Program-made: the position numbers and the translations under genes
Source of the DNA: Halichondria panicea
Taxonomy: Eukaryota > Porifera > Demospongiae > Suberitida > Halichondriidae
DNA: 64,000 bases
Assembly (NCBI RefSeq): GCF_963675165.1
Contig: NC_087380.1
Location: 2,347,803-2,411,802, forward strand
Direction of reading: 5' to 3'
Shown: positions 1 to 19,400 of the stretch, in pieces
Layout of the letters: the number at the start of each line of letters is the position of its first letter
How positions within the stretch are numbered: position 1 is the first letter of the stretch
The notes under the pieces: model-generated
The model's input: the letters and a program-made list of their open reading frames with translations, nothing else
Database searches by the model: none
Told to the model about the DNA's origin: nothing

Positions 1-96
1 GAGAGCACAATAAAATAAAGTGAGCAATGTATTACAAGCCTCATATACATCTTACTTGCTACTGTACTTAGCCATATTTCAATTAAATGCACTCAC

Positions 97-2908
<2,812 letters not shown>

Positions 2909-3164
2909 GATGTATCAAGTCTCTTCTTCACTTTCAAGGACTGCAAAGATGCTTTTTGTAGCCGAAGAATGTAAGCTATCCTCTCTCTACAAACTGAGCA
3001 TGCGCACTGAGCTACACGTGGCATTTGGATGTGGAGACTTTTCATTGGGCTAGATTGTAAAGACACACCTTCTCCACCACTCCCACCAAATAGTGGGAGT
3101 GGCTGCTTCCTCCTTCCTCCCCAGCAATAAATAACAAACCTCCATACCACCGTACCAGAGATCC
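2909..3164. promoter_or_regulatory. Candidate bidirectional promoter, calreticulin / SELENOJ
   Basis: The two start codons are back to back with about 256 bp between them. The gap includes a CACGTG box (3015-3020) and an inverted CCAAT box (ATTGG, 3053-3057). Spacing between CCAAT and CCACG on the calreticulin strand is about 33 bp centre to centre, not the 9 bp of a canonical ER-stress element. Shared promoter use is inferred from layout only. Confidence 0.4.
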
Positions 3165-4829
3165 ATGGCCTCTGAGGAAGCAGTTGGATTAGAGGAGCTC
3201 CTAAAGCAAGCTCATGGGCTCCCTCCTGACAAGCAGAGAAAGGTGGCATCTATCCTAGGCTCAGTGGTGGCTGATGCAGCAGGTACACCTAGACCTAAAC
3301 CTAGCTGCAATGTTTACTGTTATTAATGTACTAAGCATACATAGTGTATTAAATATCCCTCTCTCCTCATGCTGTACTATAGAGGATAGACGTATGAAGA
3401 TACAAGAGTAGACCTAATTTAGTTGATTGAGTTTCGGCTTGTTAATTCCCCACGTATTATATTACAATAGGCCTACATGTTAAAACAAGCCGAATTGTAA
3501 TGGAATGTTTTGATCCATAGCACAACCGCTCCACTGGGTGTACAATCCTGATGCCCTGAAGAGTGCAGTGGCTGGTATTGACTGTCCTGAGTTCTTGCCC
3601 AAGTCAGCCAATCCCTTCTACTGTATACCAACTGGCAGCCAGAGTCCCTATGGTGACCAGCTCATCAATATGCTGGAATCACTCGTGGTGTCAAAAGGTG
3701 AGCACTAATACAACCATTCGGTACCATCATACCCCCGGGCCCTGGTAACGATTTATCACTTGCGCTATAGATGCACTCATTAAAACTCACATGTAGGCAT
3801 TCAAATTAACCACTGTTTTGTCTGTTTTCAAAGGTTTCAACGCCGATGATTTTGGTGAGAAGGTCTTCAAAGCATTTGGTCCTGGCTCTCCCTATGACAA
3901 TCCAGTGACTGCAGATTACGCAAAGGGTAAACAAGACAAGAGATACCCTATCCAATCAAAATGGGTAACATTTATGCTCAGTCGTTTCACCAAACTCTAT
4001 TCCGAAAAGAAAAAACTCGAGGACGAAACTGAAGAAGATACAAACGATGACCCAGACAGTATCGCTCGTTGTGTACCATTGGTTGCCCTCTACACAGGCA
4101 ATCCTGAGATGTTGAGCACAGCTTACGATGCTTGCAGTATGATACAAAGCTCTGATATCATTCTAACCATAGTCCTGGCAGCTTGTCGAGTCATGGAGCA
4201 GTATATACTTCAAGATGGGACTGAAGCTGATGGCTCCCCTCAAGTCGAGAAAGTGATTGGTGATTTGAAATCGGCAAAACGTACTTTCCCGAATGATTTG
4301 GATCTTGCAGTGTCTGGTTTCCTGGCCGACGCTCTGGCTACTAAAGAGATGACAGTTGATGAGGCCACTGCAAAGCTGGGGAAAGCATGAGGTGTGTCTG
4401 TGAGGTTATTGTTATGACTAGAATGTATTGGGGAAATTAATGCATATTTTAATGATGCATTTTTATTGAGATGTACTATAGGTACATGCATAAGCTTACA
4501 AGTCATAATTATGTATGTCTACTGTGTGTGTGTGCGTGTAGAAGTTGTACTAGTGTAATGTGTGCCCCCCCCCCACACATCTATGCACATGTACAGGTTT
4601 GCCAGGGTCCTTACAGGCGGCTGTGAGGGCTCTGTTGGATGCAGGGGACTACGAGGGACCAGTGAGACAGGTGGTACTGGCAGGGGGGTGTAACTGCTCC
4701 AGGGTCAGCTTCATTGGGGCTTGCCTCGGGGCAAAGTTTGGACTGGAGTCCATTCCAACAGAATGGATTAGGAAGACATTCTCAGCACCCCATGTTCTCA
4801 AGCTAGCTATTGAACTCGTTCAGCTTTAA
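3165..4829 (+). CDS. SELENOJ: Selenoprotein J-like J1-crystallin/ADP-ribosylglycohydrolase family protein with in-frame TGA
   Basis: Four exons: 3165-3282, 3521-3697, 3834-4391 and 4597-4829, totalling 362 codons with the stop (about 361 aa). The N-terminus reads SVVADAAAQPLHWVYN, the family's ADAxxQPLHW block. The C-terminal part reads VLAGGCNCSRVSFIGACLGA where true ADP-ribosylglycohydrolases carry the metal-binding GGDxDT loop, so hydrolase activity is doubtful. Exon 3 runs open to TGA at 4388-4390, followed by G and a GTGTGT donor. Splicing to the acceptor at 4597 restores the frame exactly, giving KLGKA-TGA-GLPGSLQ. Cys or Sec is expected near this site in the family, and a SECIS-like hairpin follows the stop. 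I therefore read TGA as selenocysteine. The alternative is termination at 4390 with loss of the conserved last 78 residues. Confidence 0.8.
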
Positions 4830-4868
4830 ATTCAAATTCAAAAAACTGCAATATTTTTTGTTTGCAAT

Positions 4869-4946
4869 CAGTGCATATTTCATGACGCTTGTGTCTAAAT
4901 TCCATATTCCTGGAAGGTCACATGCTGAGGTTTTATTTTATGTCTG
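4869..4946 (+). promoter_or_regulatory. Putative form-2 SECIS element in SELENOJ 3' UTR
   Basis: Starts about 40 nt after the TAA stop. The 5' quartet is ATGAC (TGA 4883-4885) and the 3' quartet is TGAG (4926-4929). Helix II pairs 4887-4895 (GCTTGTGTC) with 4917-4925 (GTCACATGC), seven Watson-Crick pairs and two U-U mismatches. Ten nucleotides separate the quartet from the unpaired AAA at 4897-4899. A mini-stem TTCCA (4900-4904) / TGGAA (4911-4915) then follows, the mark of form-2 SECIS. Below the quartet an internal loop leads to a short helix I (CAG..CATA at 4869-4877 with TATG.CTG at 4939-4946). Pairing was done by hand; no energy was computed. Confidence 0.72.
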
Positions 4947-5078
4947 TGTTGTATTCACTTTTCATGTGAAGAAAATCAATTATTACAAAATGTTATACAT
5001 GATTGGTGATAATAACAATAGAGTGCACATGATTAAACTGATACGTGTGTGTACAGTTCAGAGTACAGTTCAGAGTCT

Positions 5079-10733
<5,655 letters not shown>

Positions 10734-10918
10734 GTTGTTTCACTTGCTTTGTTTGTGCTGACTCAGCGATCGAAGACCACATGGCAAAGGAATTACTCAC
10801 ATGATCGCCATCTTTATGATATTCTTGCAGTGAGTTGAGAGAGTCTAGAGCGCTAGAGCTGAAGAGAGGTACGTCTGTTGAAGCTGGTGGAGTGTACAAT
10901 TAGCGCGGTCCTGCTAAA
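10734..10918. promoter_or_regulatory. Candidate bidirectional promoter, ERCC3 / TDRD7-like
   Basis: The two start codons are head to head with about 185 bp between them. I recognise no TATA box; the tight divergent layout is the only evidence for shared regulation. Confidence 0.4.
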
Positions 10919-13900
10919 ATGGATTCTGCAGAGCTAATGGAGAAAACCAAAAAGGCCATACGGGCCTTGCTGATCTCGGCACCCAGAGGAGTGCCTGCAA
11001 GGTTGTTCCTAGTCGACTACAGGAAAGTTATGGGAAAAGAGTTGCCATTTCGTAACCTTGGCTTTAGAAATGTGGATGATTTTATTCGTGGCATTCCGGA
11101 CGTGCTCAGAATAGGGATGGGGGCAACTGGTGAGCCTACGTTGTTCCCCGTGGTTACGGCTCAGACGTCACAGATTGCTCGTTTTGTTGCAACGCAAAAG
11201 AAGCCGAAATTGAAGAGATCGTACATGCCACCGTCGACAATGGCTCCCAGCCGCTCAGTGAAGATGTCTGGCTTCTCCAACAAGTCTAGTTCGTACGGTC
11301 GGTCGAGGACAAGGAGCAACACGAGGAGTTTCCACCAACCAAGATATTTACTGAGTGAGCGACTATCAAGTATTTAGAATTACTTTATAGCCATCTTTGC
11401 AATATCCTATTTTTGAGTATTTTAATTAGTTTAATTGTCTGCATTAATTATTCTCTTTCTATTTTCTAACTGTATAGCAACTTTTGTTCCCCGTGCACCC
11501 AGACCCTCCTGTCCAACCATACCTCTCACGAGGGTACACCCAACCGCCCCCTCAACATAGAGGGAGGTTGGGCTCCACCCCCGGCCCCTCATATAACTCA
11601 GCAGCGGTACCTAGATCTGATTCCAGGTCTTTAATTGGTGAGCTGGTCTTTGTCTGAAAAGACTGTTATCATAATTATGTAATACATTTTTGTAGCATCT
11701 TCGCAATAAATACAATCGTTTTTCTGAGTGACAATTATATGCAAGCCACTTTTTTTAGTTATCATTGTGAAAAGTCTGTCAGCATTAATACATGTACATG
11801 TACAGCTGTATAGAGGTATAGAGGTATAGAGCTTTTGTCACGTGCATTTATTGTTTACACAAAAATTGAAACAAATGAATGAATGAACTATGATTATAAT
11901 TATATTCCCCAGGCAACCACGTCTACGCATACGCACCGCCCACCCACAGAGGAAGGATAAGCTCCACCCCCTCTTATACCTCGGCAGTGAACGAGACAAC
12001 GGTGGGGCTTGGATCTATCAGCATTGAGCCCAGGTCTCCAGTTGGTGAGTACTTCTTTGTCTAAATGATAGAATATTATTAATAAAAAGTTGCTTTTTGT
12101 TGCATTGCGAAGCTAAGTAGTTAAATACGGCTTGTTATTGTTTTGTTACTATACGTACTGTACGTGTAATTATATGCATGACATCATTATCATTGTGTTT
12201 CCTTTGCAGGAGGTCCCATGTGGAAGGATGAGTACAGCAGAGCTAAGTATCTCAGTGTCAATGATATGAGGGTCGTCCAGAGGACACTAGCCTATGATCT
12301 CGTGAGGAGACGCATTGCACCTAGTCTCAATTCTCATCACCCCCCACACACACACACACACACACACATACACACACACACCCACACACATACACACACA
12401 CACAGTTACGTACCGAAGGCTATGTATGTACTCCCTATCGGATTGATAAAGTGGGTGATGGAATCAAGTATCTTCTATATTCTGACCTGTCATCGTCTGA
12501 AACCCCATCTGATGGTAGAGGAGTATTCCCTGCTGTGATGCTCTACTTCAGAGCAAACATTTGGAATAAACGAGTAAGTGAAGATACTAACTTAACCTTT
12601 AAGACCACTTGCATGCAAGGACCACCTCTCTAGCTTTGTATACACGAAAAACTGATCTTGCATTTGTAAAAAAAACAAAAAAAACAACAACCTAAAACCA
12701 CCTTTCTATTGCATAAGACCAGTCCCAATGTTTGTGCAATTGACACGTGAAATCAACCTCTAAGAGGTGTTCAATATATTCACTGTATCATTCATTTATT
12801 AGGAACACCCAGAGTTGGCTACGATAAAACCTGCCACCAAGTTGCTGGTCTATGGGAAGCCTTTCAAGCAGATATCAGCCAAGAATGGGAGGGAAGAACC
12901 AGCCATGATGGTAAGAACACTGTTACCACACATACCGTATATGCTTGATCAGGAGCCGCGACTACTAAATGTTTCATTTTGCTGGAAGAGGAGGCTACAA
13001 CTCAAGAGAGGCCACTGTTCAAGAGCGGCGTTTATTAGCTCCAGATAATTTAGTTTGTCATCAAAAGTTGTTTTCACCTGCATAAACTACTCTGCCATGA
13101 GAAAGTCTTTGTGAAGCACTAACAAGCTGCTACTCGTAGCTACGTACATGTAGCTAGCTGCTAGTAATAATTTTTGTTGGCTGCCACGTGCAGAAATGCT
13201 AGAATCGAAGTTCACTGAGGCTACTATTTGAGAGCGGCTACTAAATGTTTCATTTTGCTAGCAAGGGAGGCTACTATTTGAGTGCAGCCTTTATACAAGA
13301 GCGGCCTCTGATCGAGCATATACGGTAACTGTGCACATGTACATTTCCTTATATGGTTATGCTCCTGTAGGCATGTACATGTAATTGTATTTACATGATA
13401 TGTACATGTACATAACAATCATCATGATAGCTATAAAGTGTGTTTCCATTCTGTCACAGGTGGTTTACTATGAAGTGGTGTCTGCATTATCAAAAGGAGG
13501 CGCTTTATCTTTCCCACCATTGCGTAGTGACAATGTGCCCTCGTCAGTCCAGCTCAGTAGACAAGTGAGGACCACGGCCAGTGTGTCCTCCCCAACTAGC
13601 AGTCAATGGACCTCTTGTCCTAGCATCCCTCCTGTTGGTCTTGTGAGTAGTTCACTCAAGCAGGCAATCCTCATGACACTAGAGCCACATAGCGAAGTGC
13701 GAGAAACACAACTGGAGACCTTGTTCACTGAAAAGACTGGGAAGGATCCTCCAAACAGATTTTTGGAAATAGCACAAAGTCTGCCTGAAGTCGTGTGTAG
13801 AAGGTAAGGCATACTGTTAGCCTGTACTTCTGTTTCAATATGAACGAACTGCATTCTAGCTGGAACAATTATAGATATGTGTAATAACTGTTTAGCTACA

Positions 13901-16406
13901 TGTACCGTATTACTAGAATATTTTGCGGGTGAAAACCTTTTGCGAATGAGCCAAATCAGCAGAAAATTTGACCCTTTGCGATCTAACTATTGCGTTCTGG
14001 CAAGGATCGTGTGTATTTACTAGTAATAATTTAGGATTTTATTGTTGCAAATTGATCAACGATCACAAAGTTCGCAAATGTTTGATGCTTGCAAAACATT
14101 CCAGTAATGCGGTATCATAGTTGTAGTACAAAATCAAATTTGTACCTATGTACACTGTAAGTGTTTGTACAGCCTCTTAGAAACGATATCTTAAATGTAC
14201 GTGTATTTGTTGCACAGAGATGCCGAGGGGCTAGTCTATTCCCTCAAGCAGTCTAGTCAGAGGCCTGCTGACTCAGCACGCCCCGACACATCACCGGCTG
14301 GTTTTGTGAGCGGTTCTCTCAAACAGAAGATTTTTAAACTACTCAAGGAGAAACCTAATGGATTATACGTGAGACACCTTCGCATGGTGTTTGAAGACAA
14401 GTACAAGAGTGAGGCTCCAATGAATTTGGCAGAGATTATCAAGAGCTTGGACTTTATCGATTATGATGGGTAGGTCCAGATAACATTGGTATCTGACAGA
14501 CCAGTGTGTATGGATTGGCTCTCCAAGCGTGCATCGTAATTAAAGTAGCTATTTTAGGGATGGTCATGAGTCAGAGAATATCCGTTCTTGTATACATGTA
14601 TGTACTGGTACTGTATATAATTCAGAGTGTCATACATTTACTTTGTCATTTGCACACGGGCCCAATCATCTCATGTTTCTCTTCATACAGAAGCAGTAAC
14701 CCAGAACACCCGATGGTGTACCTCAAGACTGATGCCTCCACACCCACTGAGCCCACTCCACCCGCCTCACCTTTGACCCTTGTCCTGCCAAGCAGTGTGG
14801 AGTTCGACATTGACACAGAGATTTTTGACGTTACGATAACATTTGTCAATAGTGTCACTAGTTTCTATGTCCAGATGATCGGGAGTGACTACTCAGTAAG
14901 TTGTGTGTTAGGTCCCCCTCTATACTACAGTATCCATAGCATGTGTTTGGACTTGTGTTAGCAGACCACCTCTTTATTACAGCCACTGCTGGTCTGCCCA
15001 ATGACTGCTAAACCTGTAGAAATTTTAAGTGTAAATGCCACATTTTCTTAGTCACAGTGACAGGAATTTCAGTCGCTGTTTGTCTTACTCACACACAGGA
15101 CAAGTTTGCGGAGATGATGCAGAAAATGAACGCCTATTTGGGAAAGCACGCCCAAAAACTAAGTAAGGATGATGGGGGGGCAGCGTTGTTAGTGTTGTCA
15201 ACTTGATATTCTTCTTCCCCTTTACGTCCTCCTCACTCCTCTCATCACTGCTAGAGCTTTCAGATATCACCAGTTTCCTTGTGCCTTTTCTCACTATAGG
15301 AGTGTCTAAATAATTGGTATTGAGTGATGAACACATTTTCTTTCTTCTCCAGAGCATCCAGTGGCGGTGGACGATATGTACGGCTTCCTGTGGGACGACG
15401 GTGGCGGTGACAAGTTATGGTGTCGGGCAGTGGTGGGCTCGCTGAGTGATAACAAGGCCCAGGTGCTCTTCCCGGATTATGGCAACGGTGACCTGGTGGA
15501 TGTGCACGCCCTCAGGGAACTACCACCTCCCTTTTACCAACTCCCATTTCAGGTGAGGGTTTGACGATCGAAATCGAGTTGAGAGGTTGATTTTACTTTA
15601 TTCGTGGTTACTATGCATGTGACCCTCCACTGTGTGTATTGTACTGTGCATATATAAAATGCAACAGGCGTGTTTTATTATGTACATGTATATTGTATAT
15701 CGATTTTTTTTCAGTGCTTGTGTTTTTGTTGCTGTGTAACTCCTCCCCTCCCCTCAGGCTGTTCAGTGCTGTCTCCACGATCTCATTGATAATGATGAGA
15801 TCAACTCACAATTCAATGAGCTGATCAGTGGGGCCAGCTACACAGCACAGGTCATGGACAGGTGGGCAGGCACACACAGCTAGCATTGCATCATTGTACC
15901 TGCTATCTGTATTAGTGTTGTATCATATTGCATGTCATTGTGGATGGGTCTGGCTCTATAGTGGTCGTGGTCAGTATTGCATGTCATTGCGGGGCTGTAT
16001 TTATAGAAGGGGGCCTGCTAATTGATGATTAAAGAAAATTTGTTTCGTACCTTGTACAGTAAATACTGTACAAATACTGTACACTGCCACTATATTGACA
16101 GTGTTGACCCTGCCACTCGCTGCAGGTCTGGCTCCAGGGTGTCGGTGGAGCTGATGGACTCTGACCCTGCCGTGCACGAGACCATCAACAGCATCCTCCT
16201 CAGAGCCACCCACCCTATCTCAACATTAGAGCCACACCTACCAGAGGTGTGTGGACATTGTGTTATTGTAATTATTGTTTTTCATACTTTTGTTAGTGTA
16301 ATAGAACAAAGGCATGTATTTGAATACTTGGTGCAATAGAGTAGCCTGATAATACAGTGCAGCACTGTTACATGTCACACACCCACACTGCACACACACG
16401 CCCACA

Positions 16407-16439
<33 letters not shown>

Positions 16440-19400
16440 GCACACACACACCCACACCCACACACACAGCTCGGGGAGCCGATGGTGCCTGTGGAGCTAA
16501 CAGATATAGACCTGGAGGGTGTGATAGCACTCCAGGTGCAGGGCCCAGGGCTCAACCAACTACAGCAGCTCATGGCCATCATCAACAATGTCTACCTGGA
16601 CAAGGTACACATCAAGTGCACGTATATGTATAATTACAATCCATTATACTAACTTCACTCACTCTCTCTCGTTCTTTTTTACCTCCAGGAGGCAGGGCCG
16701 AACGACAAGGTCACGGAGGTCAAAAAGGGGTCGCTGTATTGTGCTCAGTATGATGACAAGTGGTATCGGGTGGAGGTCACAAAGGTCATCAGCTTGAAGG
16801 AGGTCAGGACTGCAACAGCTTCATGCACATAATATCAAACTCTGTCTTTAAGTAGTTGTAGCAAAGTTTTGTAGTCTTGAAATGTGCTTGTCCTGCCAGT
16901 ATCTGCGCATGCATGCTGTAGTTTGCATGGGGTAACTTTTGAGAGCTCAGAAGCGCACGTGGTACATATATTTTGTTTGTAAAAGTTACCGCTATTTGTG
17001 TCAGGTGACTGTACACTATGTGGACTATGGCAATGAGGATGACTTACTGACTAATGACCTGAGGGCACCTGTCAAGGATGAGCTGTTCTCACTGCCCTTT
17101 CAGGTGGGCTCTCTATAACTACATACATGTATGCTATACTGACCCCCCCTCGCCCCCCCAGGCTGTGAAATGCACCCTCGCCGGGTTACCCCCAGAGGGG
17201 GGCAAGTGGACAGAGGCGGCCATCAATCACGTCTGGGATAAGGAAGAGAACCTCAATGTGTCTGTGAGTGTACCAGCCTTTTAAGTTGCACACCTTTTTT
17301 GTAATTATGCATGCTCATAAATTATAGCTATCTTACTATCTTTTTGCCTCTACTGTATATTAACAAGGGCGTATAAAAGAAGAGAGGGCATGCAACTCCA
17401 CTATCAGTACACGTAGCTAGCAGAGTTCAAACGTGGGCGGAGGAATGTGTGCATTTGCATGAAGTGCTAAAAATAGAAATTTCATTTCATACACAGTCAT
17501 GCACATTCATCCGCCCACGTTTGAACTCTGCTCATATAGGAGTTGCATGCCCTCTCTTCTTTTATACGCCCTTTAATAGCGTACCATTAGAGCCTCTGAT
17601 AATATAATGTACTGACCCTTAACATTATACCAGTCAAATATATAAATTAGGGCCGAGAATGAGATCCCCCAACATACGGGCATAATGATAACCACAGGGG
17701 CCCCTCACTCAGTACTCCCCCAAAACCTAATCGCAGTCACGTGACCCACAATGCCTGGTACAAGTATTGTGACTGACCTACATGTGTTGCTTTTCATAGG
17801 TGGTGCAGAGTGGGTCTGGAGGGACTCTCCCCAGTGTCACCCTCACACTGTGTGCTGATGGGGAGGAGCTCAATCTCAACCACTGGCTCGCTGAACAACC
17901 CGACTTGTTCTTCGATCGGTACATGCAGTGGTGTAGTCCCAGTGCTAGGTCGTGGTTGTATAGAGGTGACCTTTGTTGAGGGGTTGCTTAAATTGTATAT
18001 AAACTGTTTGTTTAGAACCGAGATGCCTGGCCTTTATATCGCATATGGTCTTCCTTCATGGGTGGCAGTTAAGAGGCGTCCAACTGTACATGCTCAATAC
18101 ATATACATGGCTGCTTTGTCTGTTAAACAGAACTGTACAAATGGAACTATTATTTCAAACTGTATGTATCTCCGACTCGTTCTGTACATATTTTTCATCA
18201 TTGTCTCGTTCACATTCTTGTAATTTGCCTCAGGGAAGAGCCGTTAGAGTCACAGTTGACTGAACTCGAGTGTGTAACCAGTTGCCCAGTCAGCACATCA
18301 GATGGCACGCTGTTCTCCCCCCACACTCCACAGAGCACCCCCTCACCAGCCACACCCGTCACGTCCCCACCACCTGAGCTGCCCACTATGCCATGTGCCA
18401 GTTTAACCCTCAGTGAGCTGTCACAGGTGATGCTATCATGGACTGAGTCTCCCAGCAACTTTGTAGTAAGTTACACTTCATTTCAGAGGAGGTACGACAC
18501 GCGGTTAAGCTCACGTGGCTGGTATGTCTTGATTGAGGCAAGAAAGACAAAGAAGTCGTTAAAAATGCATTCCAATGACGACATTCAACTGGTGGCAAGT
18601 AAGCGCCATAAAGAAACAAGTTGAGAGCATAAAACTCAGTGAATTTGTTGCTAGAGTTTTACAAGTAGAGATCAGATTTGTTGTAAGAACCAAGGCTCAG
18701 ATGTTGGCAGTGATCCTATTCTGAATGCAGGCACAGAACACTTATTAAATACTCTAAAACAGAATTACACTAAAAACAATAATATCTCAAAATCTAAGTG
18801 GTGGTTGAAACTGGTTGAAAAGCTATTTCACATCAGTATAAGCCCAGCAATCAACTATCCTGATCTTAGAAACATCAAGTGTATTTCTTGAAAGATACAT
18901 ACCAAACCAAATCCACTATCAAAGTACACAGTCTTGAATGATATTCATGCACAAGTTAATGAGATTCATAATCTTTTTGGCTGGTCATGTGACCGTGTCG
19001 TACCTCCTCTGACTTCATTTATTACCGTATAGCGGGTAATTTTCGTGGGGTAAAATATCCGTTATTTTCGTGGGCAAGCTGGCCTCCACGAAATTTTAAC
19101 GTAGACGTGGCTTACTGGAACGTAAGAATGCAGGCAGACAACCAGAATTTTTACTCACGAAAACCACCGTTTCTCGAGTTGAACGAATTAATTACCCCAC
19201 GAAAATTACCCGCTATACGGTATGCGAGTTTCTTTATCAGTACATAAATATTGTACTACAAAATCTTAGCATACATGTACGTGTAGTTCTGGGGGTGGAA
19301 ATTTGCAGAGTTTGATTGACTTGTTGTTATTTGTATTAAATGCTTTGCTCTTCTTTGCAGGTCCAGCTCTCTGAAAATCTTGCGCCTCTAGAATCGATGA

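Noticed and set aside
2909-3164. ER-stress element in the calreticulin promoter
   Set aside because: CCAAT and CCACG words are present, but the 9-bp spacing of the canonical element is not met.
4388-4390. TGA as a plain stop codon of a 190-codon ORF
   Set aside because: The next exon continues the same conserved domain in frame and a SECIS-like hairpin follows; still listed as the main alternative.
12218-12538. TDRD7 exon reading through the CA tract as a His-Thr repeat
   Set aside because: It shifts the frame and loses the downstream KVGDGIKYLLYSDL sequence; a GTGAGG donor and CACAG acceptor remove the tract in phase.
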